The notes: generated from the letters alone by a model not told the origin. A stretch of 64,000 nucleotides of DNA from Flaveria trinervia (GCA_025506515.1 CM046443.1:42087331-42151330); one strand, 5' to 3'; shown: positions 32,967 to 44,937, counted from the first letter of the stretch. Numbers and translations are program-made.

Positions 32967-33480
32967 TTATGATGGATTCTTCAAATCCTTCAACATCCCT
33001 CTCTCTCCCTCGGATGATGAGTTAGCTACTAGGATGATGTATGATATACTAAACACTCCATCCAGCACACAGGGAGAGTCATCTCCTCAGTCAGAAGGGG
33101 TGTCAATGAAAGTGACTCCTCCTCTGAAGATGAAACTGAAGCAGATGACCAGAACGGTCAGGAGGAACAGGTTCCAGTTCCTGAAAGTCCACAAGCATCC
33201 ACAAGTGATGCACCCTCGACTTCGGAACCTCAAACTCCAACCTCCTCAGATGCAGACCAAAATGTTCACAATCTTGGTCGGAGGTGACTGTTTCGACTAC
33301 TCCAGGATCACGACTAAACGTCTATCATCCCTTGACAATGTTATTGGAGATGTCCGATCAGGAGTACAAACCCGAAATCAGCTATACTCAGCTGATTACG
33401 CCTCAGTTATGGAGAAGGGTTACATACATGATGGTGCTTATCGCTGTTTTGTCTCGCAGGTTGAGCCAAAATATGTCAGT
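32967..33480 (+). pseudogene. Element B integrase-RT linker
   Basis: A broken, acidic and Ser/Thr-rich linker. The segment SADYASVMEKGYIHDGAYRCF matches A and C and marks the approach to RT. Confidence 0.75.
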
Positions 33481-34160
33481 GAAGCACTAATGATGAGGCG
33501 TGGGTGAGTGCCATGCAAGAGAGAACTTCTGCAGTTTAAGAGTTAGGTGTATGGACACTGGTAGATAGACCTAAAGGTGCTAAAGTCATTGGCACCAAAT
33601 GGGTACTAAAATGTAAGAAGGATGACCAAGGAGTCATCATAAGGAACAAAGCTCGACTGGTGGTTCAAGGTTTTCGCCAAGTCGGGGTATTGACTATAAC
33701 GAAGTGTTTGCACCCGTGGCAAGGATGGAAGCTATTCGTATCTTCCTCGCCTATGCCGTACATGAAGATTAAAGTCTACCAATTAGATGTGAAGAGTGCA
33801 TTCCTTCATGGTGAAATAAGGGAGACAGTCTATGTCAGTCAACCGAGGGATTTGAAGACCCTTATCATCGGGATAGAGTTTACAAGCTCGACAAAGCTTT
33901 ATATGGGCTTCATCAAGCTCCTCGAGCTTGGTACGAGAAACTCTCGACTCATCTTGTGAAACACGGCTTTCGCAGGGGAGTCATTGACTGTACACTGTTT
34001 ATTAAAGAAAAGGATGGTGACCTACTGCTTGTACAGATCTATGTTGATGACATAATCTTCGGGCAAAGAACGAAGAGTTATGCAAAGAGTTTGAAGCAGT
34101 GATGAAGAAAGAGTTTGAGATGAGTGCAATGGGGGAGATGAAGTTCTTTCTGGGTTACAG
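33481..34160 (+). pseudogene. Element B reverse transcriptase
   Basis: Contains GTKWVLKCKKDDQGVIIRNKARLVVQGF, then one-base losses so that YNEVFAPVARM is read in another frame, YQLDVKSAFLHGEIRETVYVSQ, and the YVDD box at 34040-34051. Frameshifts lie at about 33535, 33685, 33755, 33850 and 34062. Catalytic residues are intact once frames are followed. Confidence 0.9.
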
Positions 34161-35004
34161 GTGGATCAAACACCTAATGGGATCTTTCTACATCAGACCA
34201 AGTATGTAGGAGACATTCTCAGTCGCTTTGACATGGAGAATGCTTCTGCTGCTGGGACTTCCACTTGCTACGAATCATGATATAGCACCTGATGAGAGTG
34301 GAGATCTTGTAGATGCCACTATGTACCGAGGAATGATTGGATCCCTCATGTATCTCACTGCCTCAAGACCTGATATCATGTATGCTACATGTTTATGTTC
34401 AGATATCAAGCTAAACCTAAGGTCAATCATCTAATCGGGGTCAAAAGGATCTTTCGCTATCTAAAGGGTACACCCACCCTGGGGTTGTGGTATCCTCATG
34501 ATGACGATTTTGAGCTCACAGCGTATAGTGACTCGGACTATGGAGGCTGCAAAATGAACTACAAGTCTACATCAGCAGGGTGTCAATTCTTTGGGAGAAG
34601 ATTAGTTACATGGCAGTGTAAGAAGCAGACATCGGTTGCATTGTCAACCTGTGAAGCCGAATATGTTGCTGCTGCAAGTTGCTGTTCCCAAATCATTTGG
34701 ATTCAACAGCAAATGCGGGATTACGGTTTGAAATTCTCGTCTACTCCTATTTTTGTTGATAACTCTGCTGCAATTGCAGTAACCAAAAACCGTTCAACAT
34801 CCTAAGACCAAACACATAGGTATTAAATACCACTTCATAAGAGACTGTTTTGAAAGAACTTAAAGATGTGGTTAAAATTAATACTGATTTTCAACGTGCT
34901 GACCTCTATACAAAAGCCTTTGATAAACCACGTTTTCATACTTGCTAGAGGTCAACGGCGTTAAAAAGAAAAGTGAGGTAATTCCTGATGAGAACAATGT
35001 GTAG
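34161..35004 (+). pseudogene. Element B RNase H
   Basis: SRFDMENASA connection, SLMYLTASRPDIMYATCL, AYSDSDYGG, STCEAEYVAAASC, and IFVDNSAAIAV are all visible. A one-base insertion after TKN (near 34790) breaks the end. The domain stops at 35004 after ENNV. Confidence 0.9.
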
Positions 35005-35135
35005 TCCGATGTAGTTTCGTTACAGTTTACATTATCTTATGTTATCTGTTTTTTTTGTCTGTTACATTTAACTTCATGTTACCTTGCTGTTTATTAAAAT
35101 CCAAAAATAATTAAATCCGAAATGACTTAGTATTT

Positions 35136-35148
35136 TAGGGGGAGAATA
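35136..35148 (+). other. Internal polypurine-like tract of B
   Basis: The sequence ttagggggagaat follows the pol stop by about 130 bp, as in A and C. Confidence 0.7.
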
Positions 35149-35714
35149 TGTCAGCAAATTAATATTAAAACAAAAAAATGAGGGAGAAGGGTAACTAGCT
35201 GAAATAAGGTAGATTGTGTCTGTGATACTGATTCAATACCTTGGAATATGATAGTACACAGGAACAAATCAAGAGGGATTTTAAATTTAAGGTTTGAAAA
35301 GATGCAAAAGTTCAAAGTATAAGTCTGCGTAGTCTAAGCAATATAAAACGGAAAATGATAGAAAACTGGCAACTCCTAAGGTGACACAAAGAAAGTAGAC
35401 TTAGAGGCTGCTAGACCACAAATGATATGTTGGTAGATTCAACACAATAGACAATTAGACCTGATTGGTGATCTCAAGATCAAACTAAGCTGTTCAACTA
35501 CTGTGGACTTCCATCTTATCACTGGTTAACACAATCAAATATATTCCAATAAGGGGTAATGAGCATTTAAATGCCACAAAAGTGTGCGGATGACCAAAAT
35601 TAGAGCAAAGCAAGGAAAAATGAAAGACAAATGCAATAAAACTAATGGCTCAAGTGTTGTTGGTGCATTTTGTGTAAAATAAAAGTAAGCTGCTCTAACA
35701 AGGAGATAGGTGTG

Positions 35715-35823
35715 TCCTCTCTGCTGTGCGATGGCACTGACCTGAGGATAAGCATAACCTAGATATTCTAGAATTCATTGTTGTTTGCCGCCTCTCTGCT
35801 GTGCGATGGCACTGACCTGAGGA
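35715..35823 (+). ncRNA. Paired two-step hairpins of B
   Basis: Copy 1 pairs TCCTC (35715-35719) with GAGGA (35744-35748), and GTGC with GCAC around GATG. Copy 2 starts at 35790 with CCTC/GAGG and the same inner stem. TCCTC/GAGGA in copy 1 against GCCTC/GAGGC in A and C is a compensatory outer pair. Confidence 0.5.
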
Positions 35824-36390
35824 CAGGCTTCTCTTGAAAGCTCTAAGAATAGTCTCTTCTTGTAATAATACCCGTAGACCGCTCAAAACCTCTGAGGAAT
35901 GTTGATTACCATATAAGTGTGGGATCCACAATGTTAGCTGAAATAATTAAACCTAAATCAGTCACCAGTCTGCGTCAAAAGTCTGTGTATGGATTTAAGT
36001 GGACAAATATACTGACAATCTTAGTGGCTACCTTCTCAAAGTTCAACTCAATGTGAAGATCTAAGAGTTTCAGTATGATTTCCTTAAGTTGCTAACGACT
36101 CTGGATGAATACCGAGAATTAAGCGTCAAAGAGCTTAATACAAGTCCCAAAATGATTTGATATTCCTGTATGATTCCAAAATTGATTTGTCCAGATATGA
36201 TCAATCTAAGTTAAAGCTGTCTACTCCTAATCAAATCCCTTAGATTTTCATCTTAGGTTTATATCTCTCACAAAAGTCCAAACATAAACTTTAGTTGTGT
36301 AGTTAGTTTAAGTTACTATGTTTAATTTTTAAGTTGTGTGTCTGTCGGACTACATCAGGGAAATCAGAAGGGAATTAACTTACCTAAAAA

Positions 36391-36447
36391 GGTCATGTCT
36401 GAGATGGCCACATGGTTTTAAAATTAAAGGACACGTCTGAAGTGACT
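36391..36447 (+). repeat. GTCTGA hairpins of B
   Basis: Copy 1 pairs GGTCAT with ATGGCC (one wobble) around GTCTGAG (36391-36409). Copy 2, 38 bp on, is weaker: GGACAC with GTGACT around GTCTGAA (36429-36447). Confidence 0.75.
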
Positions 36448-36540
36448 GAATTGGTTAAGAGCTTACAATGTTATTATCAAAAGTGAACAGGGTGTGAATA
36501 GTAAATGTTAAAATGACTGTAACTCACAAAGTGTGACCCA

Positions 36541-37465
36541 TTCGCACTAGTGGATCAAGGTTATCGACCAACTATGCGAATGGCTTCCAATCGGCCGAAG
36601 GGACATGAACTTGGTTCATGCGACCGAATGGAAGGGGAGAATGAACCAGGAGACCGACTGAGGCTCAGTCGGTCAACTAAAGGGGCGAATGAAGGAGACC
36701 GAATGAGTCAGTCGACCGACTGAGACTCAGTCGGCCGACTGAATGCGATTGACTAGGCCAATCGTACGACTGAACCTCAGTCGCCCGATTGAACTGAGCA
36801 ACTGAGGCCAGTCGGCCGACTGAACCTAGGTTTAGTATTTAAGGTCTTAATCGATCGCATATCACTCATCACTCCCAAAAACCCCGAATCGCGCTCATTA
36901 CCGTTAACCTGTCGAAATTGCCTCCGATTCTGATATACTTTGGCTTATATTCTTCATTCCAGTGACGTTTTACAGGTACACTACTCCTTGAACTTTCAAA
37001 ATCAGTACATCACCGAACTACAATATCTACATTGGATTGAATCAGAACCTAACTTGAAGTGACCTATTGCCTATGTAAATGAAGCAATATGTTAAAATGA
37101 GTTGACTAGGTTATTAGTGACAAGTAGACGAGGCTAATGGTCCATTACACACTGTTAAGAGACTTAGATTGGTCAAGGTTCGACCCACAGGTGATCGAAC
37201 AGTGGGGCAAGCGACTGGACGTTCGAATGAACTCCAATCGCACGATTGAACCTTGCGATTGGATCATTCGACCGACTGAACCACCCGAATGAGTCTAGTC
37301 GGCAGATTGAACTCAATCGCATGCATCAATCAGCCGATTGAACTCAATCGCATGGCTTAATCAGCCGATTGAACTCAATCGCATGTCTCAAACACCCGAC
37401 TGAACTCAGTCGCATGCCTCAAACAGGCGACTGACTTCAGTCGCATGATTCATTCGCACGAATGA
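36541..37465. repeat. Palindrome fields upstream of B's 3' ORF
   Basis: Two fields lie at 36541-36830 and 37200-37465. They include perfect 12-bp palindromes AGTCGGCCGACT at 36729-36740 and 36810-36821, and ATTCGCACGAAT at 37452-37463. About 370 bp of unremarkable sequence separates them. Confidence 0.8.
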
Positions 37466-37517
37466 ACTAAACTGACTTTCAACTTTACACTTAGAACAGA
37501 AGCTTTCATGTCTTATA

Positions 37518-37550
37518 TACTAATGGTTCTAAGTCTTGTGTGTTCTACAG
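37518..37550 (+). promoter_or_regulatory. Candidate splice acceptor before B's 3' ORF
   Basis: TACTAAT at 37518-37524, a T-rich tract, then ttctacag ending at 37550, five bases before the atg at 37556. The branch A lies 27 bases from the AG. Confidence 0.5.
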
Positions 37551-37555
37551 AAAAA

Positions 37556-40500
37556 ATGGCTGACCGATGGTCTCTAAATCCAAAGCACAACATTTGTGCC
37601 CATTTAGACCACACGACAAGGAACGGGGCCAAGTTCTCCAATATTATAGCCTTCCTCAAACGTTCACGAATACATAAGGCTATCTCTACGCCTTGCACAC
37701 CTTACAAATCACTACACCAGGAATTCTGGGAGAATGCCTCAGTGGATCGGTCTCATGAGCCATACAGCATCAGAAGCACAATCTTGGGTCAAGCTATCGA
37801 CATCACCGCCACGGACATCCAAAGAATCCTTGAGTTTGGAGATGACTCTACTCACCCCACTAAGTTACACCCATTGACTGTGAGAGGGTGTTTTCTCCGA
37901 ATCAAGTATGCAGGAGACATCAACTCGGGAGTGCTAATAAGAGCAACCTGTGCCCTAATACAGATATCTAGCACATGTGATTCTTAAATGCATCGCTTCG
38001 AGAAGGGGTGGCTTTGATGACCTATCAGATCAGATACAGAATGCCTTCGTGGCTCTAGTGCTGAACCACCCTTTCAGCTTCTCTAATATGATCTTCGCGT
38101 ATTTGATAGAGAACATTGAAACTAAAGGGAAGAAGGTTTTTGTATGTACCAACGATTCCTTCAGATGATATTCAATGAGAAGCTGCCTCAGCTCCCAAAG
38201 GAAAGTCAAGATGCAGTGACATTGGAACTGATGAATGATACCACATGAGGTAATGGTGGTATATAGGGGCAAGCAAGTTAAGCCCCAGGAAAAGAGACTG
38301 ATTGGCCACTTAGCTGATGAAAGCTATATGGCACCGGGGAGACGCCTATGGCGTCATGAGGACAGTGACTCCGACGTGGAGCCAATGTCCTCCGTAGTGA
38401 TGACTCTGAGGAGGATGACACTGAGGATGAGGCTGTTCCATCCCGAGGCACCGTGTCTGCCTCTGTTCCCTCGGTGTCTGGCTCACCTGCTGAGGTAACT
38501 GAGTCGGCAGGATTCCATCAAGATTTTGTGCTTACCGAGGAAGATGAAGATGAATCTGATGAGGAGTCATTGACCCGGACTGTGGGAAGGAAAGTGGTTC
38601 CCACAGAGCACGGGTTGAGGGTTGTCGGTGAACAACCGAGAGGATCGGAGATACAGAGACTGATCCATCATATGCTCCGGAGTCCTCAGGCGGGGTTGAA
38701 GGGGGAGCATCCACCTCGAGGGGAACGAGGAGAAAACGGATGGCTCAACCCCTGGTCAGAAAAAGAAAAAAGCGGAAGGTAACCTTCATCACCATCACAT
38801 CCCCCATACCTTCCACCACTACCACCTCTGCACACACACCTTCCACCACCATACCTCTCCCCACAGCAACCACAACCACACCATACCAATCACCACAAGC
38901 CAGACCCCTGCTACCACTACTACATTCACCCCACACTCACCACCCACCATCATCCAGACCTTACCCGATATTCACCCCTCCACCACCACCACTAGCCACC
39001 AACCGAGCCCTCAGCCTACCCCTCACAATTCTCGATCTCCTCTACCTCCAATAGGGGTAGAGGAACAGCTGGAACCTTAAACAGAATGGTGCTACGACTG
39101 CTGGCGGCTGATGAGGAAAAGACCTCTCAGATCCGCCAGCTCACCAACCTGACTGCTGCACAATCGCAGAAAATCGCAGAGCAGGATCGAGCTATTAAGG
39201 AGCAGGCCCAGAAATTGGATGCTCAGAACACTGAGTTGGACCAACTCCGAGCACAAAGCATCACATCAGGTAAGCAGATAGAAGAGTTGGAAAAGGCAAA
39301 GAGGTCCATTTTGTTAAAGTTAAAAGGCTCAAAGGAGGAACCTCTAAAGATAGGATGGAGAAAGAGAGAGTGATGGATGATGATGATGACAGTGATTCTG
39401 ATGAAGAGAAAAAAAAGAGTGGTGTGCTGATGAAGAGACTGAAGAAGGAGAAGCAGCTGACTCTGTCTCAGCTCCCGGTCAAGAGCAGAGAACAAAGAAC
39501 CGACAGGATGAGTCAGCTTCTACTTCTGCACCTGCACACGAAGAGACCAGCATACAGGATAAAAGTAAATAGTGGATGTTTATGTATTTAATTACTTTTT
39601 ATTCTGTATTGAAAAACGATGTACTGAATGTTTATATTAACTTAATGCATTTTGTTTGATATATTACTAATGATTTGAATGTGAAATGTGTAAATCAAAC
39701 AGATCCAAAGTACCACAGAGATGAGTTTGATATTGCTCCCCTTCAACAGGTCAAGTCTCAACTCACAATGATTCTTGATCTGCAAGGGATGTCAGAAGGT
39801 CAGTGAGTTATACACCTGAAGAAGGTGAAATAATTCATGACCTATCTAACGAGCAACTGGCAGAAATGTTCAGACTCAATCCTGATGATTTGTCAAGGAT
39901 GCTCCAACAGTTGATTCAACCAGTGACGACGAACTACACGATGTTGATGAAGTTGAGGTTGAAGATATTGCCGCTGAAGAGTACCCTCAATACGCTGACA
40001 CGCGGGTAATGTGGTCCCCAATCTGGGTGAGTCCCTAGTCAGTGATATGTTTGAGGTACTGGACAAGATGGAGCAGGAAGCAGAAAGAACGAAGGAACAG
40101 CCCAAGCCTCAAACGAAGATGTATACATTCGAAAGGCTGAATGGGCTGAATGTTTTAAGGAAGTCAGAGCCCAACGTGATGCACTGAAGAGGGATGCCTA
40201 CACCAAGTTCTACAGCGTCAAGAAACATCTTACGGTGTCAGGCAGGATTATAGCATGGGCCTATTTGATGATCTTAACTTTATGCCGTTAAGAGGGAAAG
40301 GGCATAGAGTACTTTAGATTTCACATGATCTAAAGACTCTACCTATTTGAGCTCAACCAGCTGGCCAAGTTGAAGCTGTTGTATGCTGACATGAGAAAAA
40401 TGTCAGGCTGGTTTGAGGCTGCCCTCAAGAAAGAGTACCACACCAGATGGATTAACTTCAGACCTCAACAACCTACAAGGTATATTAGAAGGTCTGAGAT

Positions 40501-40873
40501 GGATGCCATTACTGAAAACCTAAGATTGTGTTGAAGTGGAGTCCTCCTCGCACTATGTCGAGAATCCTCTCAGGGAAATGCCACAGGACTTCACTCCCCA
40601 CTTCAAATGGTGGTACTATGATTGTAGAACTGCTGAAGCTGTCATAGTTCTAAACAAAGGGGATCAAATGGATACTGTCAGGGTATTCAACCCAATGTGG
40701 CTAAACAACTTGTCTGCTAATGATGTCTATACATTATACAAGTGGCCACTCTTCTATGACACACAAGACATTGTACAAGCCCTCCAGTTCCAAAATGTTA
40801 TACGACTTTGCTTGCGTTTGATATTCACGCGGGAGTCACACAAGAGGACAAGTATAAGAAATATGAGAAGTAA
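37556..40873 (+). pseudogene. Element B extra 3' ORF
   Basis: Starts MADRWSLNPKHNICAHL at 37556. The N-terminal domain has LHQEFWENASV, IRSTILGQAIDIT, LHPLTVRGCFL, then after a frameshift near 37945 ASRRGGFDDLSDQIQNAFVALVL, and after another MYQRFLQMIFNEKLP (38143). An acidic part, a Thr/Pro-rich stretch (38790-39050) and a coiled coil (QKIAEQDRAIKEQAQKLDAQ, about 39165-39225) follow. A predicted intron lies at 39565-39702. The C-terminal domain contains FKWWYYDCRTAEAV, VRVFNPMWLNNLS and YTLYKWPLFYD, ending at a stop at 40873. It overlaps no pol sequence. Function unknown; no membrane segment seen. Confidence 0.78.
39565..39702 (+). other. Predicted spliceosomal intron in B's 3' ORF
   Basis: 138 bp, gtaaat to aaatcaaacag, with TACTAAT at 39665-39671 (branch A 32 bases before the end, as in A). 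Splicing keeps the frame fully open: IQDK joins NPKYHRDEFDIAPLQQ in phase 1. Retention gives a stop two codons into the intron. Confidence 0.72.
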
Positions 40874-40905
40874 TGAAGAAAACAAGACATTAGAGAGATC
40901 TAGGT

Positions 40906-40917
40906 CCAAGGGGGAGT
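40906..40917 (+). other. Polypurine tract of B
   Basis: The sequence ccaagggggagt lies directly before the 3' LTR. Confidence 0.88.
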
Positions 40918-41598
40918 TGTTGATACATGTATGTCCCTAGATTGTGATATGTGATGTAATAGATCTTGTTGGTATGATTAATGAACTGATATTGATAGTC
41001 TGTTGGTTATAATGTTTAATAGTTCATTAATGAGTCGTAAATGAATTGATTGAGTTTATGATTACTTGAATGATTACATATAGTATTATATTAATTAACT
41101 AAAACATTCAAACTTAACTTAATGAAGTTCTCATGCGAATGGCTCATGCGAATGAACCATAACATGAAGAACCTCATACGATTGACTCACGCACGACTGA
41201 ACCAGGAGACTGGATCAGTCGTACGACTCTAACATAAGATTGGCTCAATCGCACGACTGAACACTCAGTCGCACCAATGAACCAACCGCATGGTTCAATC
41301 GCACGAATGAACCAACCGCATGGTTCAATCGCACGAATGAACCAAACTAATGGTTCAGTCGCACGATTGAAGAGTTCAATTCCATACGAACCCTAGCCGT
41401 ACAGAAACCTTCCAAATCGTTCTCCAAGTTCATAGAACACATTAGATCGATTCCTTATGATTTCTAACGTTAGTTTCAATCTTGATTGATTCTTCGTGTG
41501 TTCTCACTGATTGGATCGCCAATCAAATAGGATTTCGCACTATTGATCCGGTATACACGTGATCTCTAGGTATTTTAGTCGAATAGCAGGTCCTAACA
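40918..41598 (+). mobile_element. 3' LTR of element B
   Basis: 681 bp against 710 bp in the 5' copy. Relative to the 5' LTR it lacks 53 bp (28027-28079) including the TATA box, with the junction near 41374. It also has one extra 30-bp palindrome unit (41281-41310 and 41311-41340 are tandem copies). It ends CCTAACA. Confidence 0.96.
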
Positions 41599-41743
41599 CT
41601 TTTTGCAGAAAACTTCCTCTCTGTATAACCATTACTATTTGATTGAATATTCATATTATTCTTGCTAAAATTTCATCTAATTGGTGTGCTATTCCACTAC
41701 AAATCTTAATCTAATTGATCAAACCAGATCCCGATCACTTTCA
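41599..41743 (+). mobile_element. 5' LTR of E, right piece
   Basis: Begins with the duplicated CTTTT, then tgcagaaaactt, and ends gatcactttca. It aligns with the end of the 3' LTR (52964-53108). Confidence 0.95.
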
Positions 41744-41745
41744 AA

Positions 41746-41757
41746 TGGTATCAGAGC
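41746..41757 (+). other. Primer-binding site of E
   Basis: An exact tggtatcagagc, complementary to initiator-Met tRNA, two bases after the LTR. Confidence 0.95.
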
Positions 41758-41974
41758 TGGTTAATCATTGATCGATTTAACAATTGATCATTGAAACTGC
41801 TCTTTTGATATCTAAGTTTGATCGAATTAGCAAATTTGGAAGAATTGGTTATAGAGTTTGATTTTCTGTTGCTTCCGGTGAATTAATTTTAGATTTGTCT
41901 TGTTTTAAACTGTGTTGTTGAGTTTTTGAGCTAGATCTGTTAAAATCTCATTGAACCTCTTTGAATTGGTGAAA

Positions 41975-43226
41975 ATGGCTACATTAATCAATGATCCTCA
42001 CAATACTGGCTCCTCAACAAAGCCTCTGATGCTTGTTAGGAGTGAGTATAACATATGGCAATGCCGAATGATCCATCACCTGTCGGTCAATAGTTCAGGT
42101 TGTTGGAAATCTGTGGTTCATGGACCATAAAGCCTATGGTGAGTAATCTGGAAACCAATGAGATGGTTCCAAAGAAGAAAGAGCAGTACTCAGATGAAGA
42201 TTGAAACTGTTTCAAATTGATGCTAAAGCCTATGGAATTCTAGCCATGGCACTACCTAATGAAATCTATTCTGGATTTATGCATCATGAAACTGCTCATG
42301 ACCTCTGGGTTGCTCTGAAAGAACAATTTGGAGGAATTGATGAGGTCTTGGCAAACAATAGAGAGATCCTTGCCATAAGACATTTCTCATAGAAAGGGGA
42401 GTCACTAACTTAACAGTTTGAGCGATTCTCCTGTTTGATATCTGAGCTGCAAATGGTTAAACATGAATATACAACAGTCAGATGAACAATAGATTCCTCA
42501 AATCCCTGCTGAGAGATGGGACACATATACTATTTTCCTACGCTCCAGTGCAATCTGGACAATCTATCTCTCACCCAACTTCATGGGAAACTGTTAACAT
42601 TGAAAGAGAGATAGAACAGAAAAGGAAACTGGCTTCATCTGGGAAGCTCAGTGATGATTTTGTACCAGGGAATACTGCTTTGGTTGGTCATGAGTCAGAA
42701 TAGCTGTATCAGAAAGTTCTTATGATGAGCATATAGATTTCCTTCAAACAGTGGAGATCCTGCTTTTGTGGTGTGATAGTAATTCAGATGTAAAGTGATA
42801 ATTTGTGCTTTTGATGGATGTTGAAAGGAATTACGGATGATGAGTTGGAAGAGATGGATATTTTGAGCCAAATGGCATTAGTCAATATCAGATCTCAAAA
42901 ATTTACAAAAGGACAGGTAGAAAATTTCTGGTCTCTCTGGAAAAACCAAAGTTGGTTTTGACAAGAGCAAGTTGAGGTGTCACAAGTGCCATAGACTTGG
43001 ACATTTTGCAAGAGAGTGTAGATCATCTGGATCTAACTCTTCTGCACCTTTTGTGACCTTTCCAGGCAATAGTTCACAAAACAAAGGGCAACATTCTACC
43101 AGTTATGGTCATCATTCACAAATTCAATCATCTCCTTCATATTTTGTTCCTCAAGGTCAAATGCCATATCCTTATCCCTGTTTTTACATGCCTCAGTCCA
43201 ATCAGGTTCGAGTACCCATAGCTTAA
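41975..43226 (+). pseudogene. Element E gag, capsid part and zinc knuckle 1
   Basis: Starts MATLINDPHNTGSSTKPLM at 41975. The Copia gag domain continues with YNIWQCRMIHHL, then after breaks near 42100 and 42200 KLFQIDAKAYGILAMALP and HDLWVALKEQF. The knuckle CHKCHRLGHFAREC lies at 42978-43019. Many breaks (42392-42480, 42703-42960). Clearly a different Gag from A, B and C. Confidence 0.85.
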
Positions 43227-44937
43227 CAACCACATGACCTACCTGAGCCTCAACCATCTCAATCAAATCAACAATCTCAATCTCAATCACATCAAAGCTT
43301 TTTCACTCCTGGTGTTGTTGACTGGAGTAGCTTACGAGATGATTTTTGGTTATTCTGAACAAGTGTTTTCTGGTGCTGGTCAACACAGTGGTGAAAATCC
43401 TTTTGGAAATCTTGCTCTTATGGCCCTGGAGTCTACTGATGGTTCATGCTCAAATGCTTCATCATCACAGGTACCACAAGTATCTTTTGAGGCTAAGGCC
43501 AAGTTGTGTTCTGAGTCATGCATAGCTGCTTTTGCCTTAATTAGAGAAGCAAATGTAGCTTTAATTAATCAAAATCTTGACCTAGAGAAACTGATTTCCA
43601 AAAGAAAAGCTGAGTTTGAGTCTGTTTTAAAGGAAGAAGATGATGAGATTTACAAATTAAAATGCCAAATCACAGATGAAAAGGCAAAGATAGAGGTCAT
43701 TTTAGAAAATCATAAGAATCTCAAAGAAACACTTGCAACTACTCAGGTAGAGTGTGAACGCTGGGTAACATCTTGCAAGGGGTTTGAAATGCTTCTCAGT
43801 AAGCAAACAGCTTCAAATGTGAAGTTTGGGATTAGGTATAATCACACTGTACCTCCTACAAAATTTACTCCCAAGACAAAAGTAAAATCTGAAGGTGAAA
43901 TCAATTCCCAAACCACATCATCATGTGTCTCATCCTCAAGTGATAATGTAAAATCAGAGGATGAAGTCAGTAATAGTACCTTAGTTAATCAATCTGCTGT
44001 TGGTCTTACTGCTGATAAACACATGATCAAAGAAAAGCTGAGCACTTCACGTATTGTCTCACAAAGTATTCAAAGTACTGAAGAGCAAGTAACAACACCT
44101 GAAGAACATTTCAAACCAAATGAAAATAAACATTGTTTGACAACTGCTGAAGAGTTTATCAGGAAATCCAAATGTACTGATAGAAAACTTTGAAGAACAA
44201 GTCTTCAGTTGTTACAAATCCTTCATACTTCACATAAGTACAGAGAGGAAGAAAGTACTGAAGAACACACCTTCAGTAGTTTCATCTTCTTCAGCAGTTG
44301 AACAAAGAAGATGAAGAAAAAGCCATGTGAAATATGTGGTCTATTCAATCATCTCACTGATGAATGTTGGTACAGAAAGGGTTCCAAATTAACAAAGATA
44401 AACATCATAAAAAAATTAATAAAATGAAAGATGATTTTGAAACCAAGTTTGTGCCACAAACATCTCAAACTGATAACCCAAAGTTTTCACAAAAATCTAA
44501 AAAGAATGAAGGGGTTTATCATAAAACAGCTGAAAATATTCCTCAAGGAGTATCAAAACACCAGACTAAGTCTGTGTCTTTCAAAAAGGAGGACATGGTG
44601 AGTCACAGGAACCAATCAAAAACAAGTACTGATGTGTGTGCTGAACTGAAGGCTTTAACAACCAATAAGACACAACTTGTTATGATGGTTCAACATCTGT
44701 TGGGGAGAGTTAATCAAATAGATGTACCTGTGATTAAACCACTGAAAAGGAAAACTAAGCCAAAATCAAAGGAATCCTTTTCAGCACCATCTCCACCTTA
44801 AAGGCTGTTAATCATGACAAATCAGTTAGTATAAAATCTGTTGATGAGAACAGACCCAAAACCAAAATGGTTTTGGTCTCAAAACTAACTAGTTGTTGTG
44901 ACAAATGTAGGGTTCTTCAGCATGCCATAGAAGCATC
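43227..44937 (+). pseudogene. Element E gag, C-terminal part with zinc knuckle 2
   Basis: A 320-codon open stretch (43234-44193) is largely helical and charged (LISKRKAEFESVLKEEDDEIYKLK), likely a coiled coil. A second knuckle (CEICGLFNHLTDEC) lies at 44326-44367, about 450 codons after the first. The Lys-rich tail runs to 44801. As in A, B and C, two knuckles are separated by a long spacer. Confidence 0.8.

Larger units (their letters stand above)
35005..37555 (+). other. 2.55 kb noncoding region between pol and 3' ORF of B
   Basis: Same contents and order as in A: polypurine-like tract (about 35136-35148), gatagtacac (near 35249), paired hairpins (35715-35823), two GTCTGA hairpins (36391-36447), palindrome fields (36541-36830, 37200-37465), and an acceptor-like site ending at 37550. 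No coding sequence supported. Confidence 0.8.
27597..41598 (+). mobile_element. Element B: complete 14.0 kb Copia retrotransposon
   Basis: LTRs at 27597-28306 and 40918-41598, flanked by CTTTT. The layout equals that of element A. Its coding regions are cleaner than A's, with long open frames in gag and integrase, so B is the better model of the family. It still has frameshifts in gag, protease, integrase, RT and 3' ORF. It sits in the 5' LTR of element E. Confidence 0.97.
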
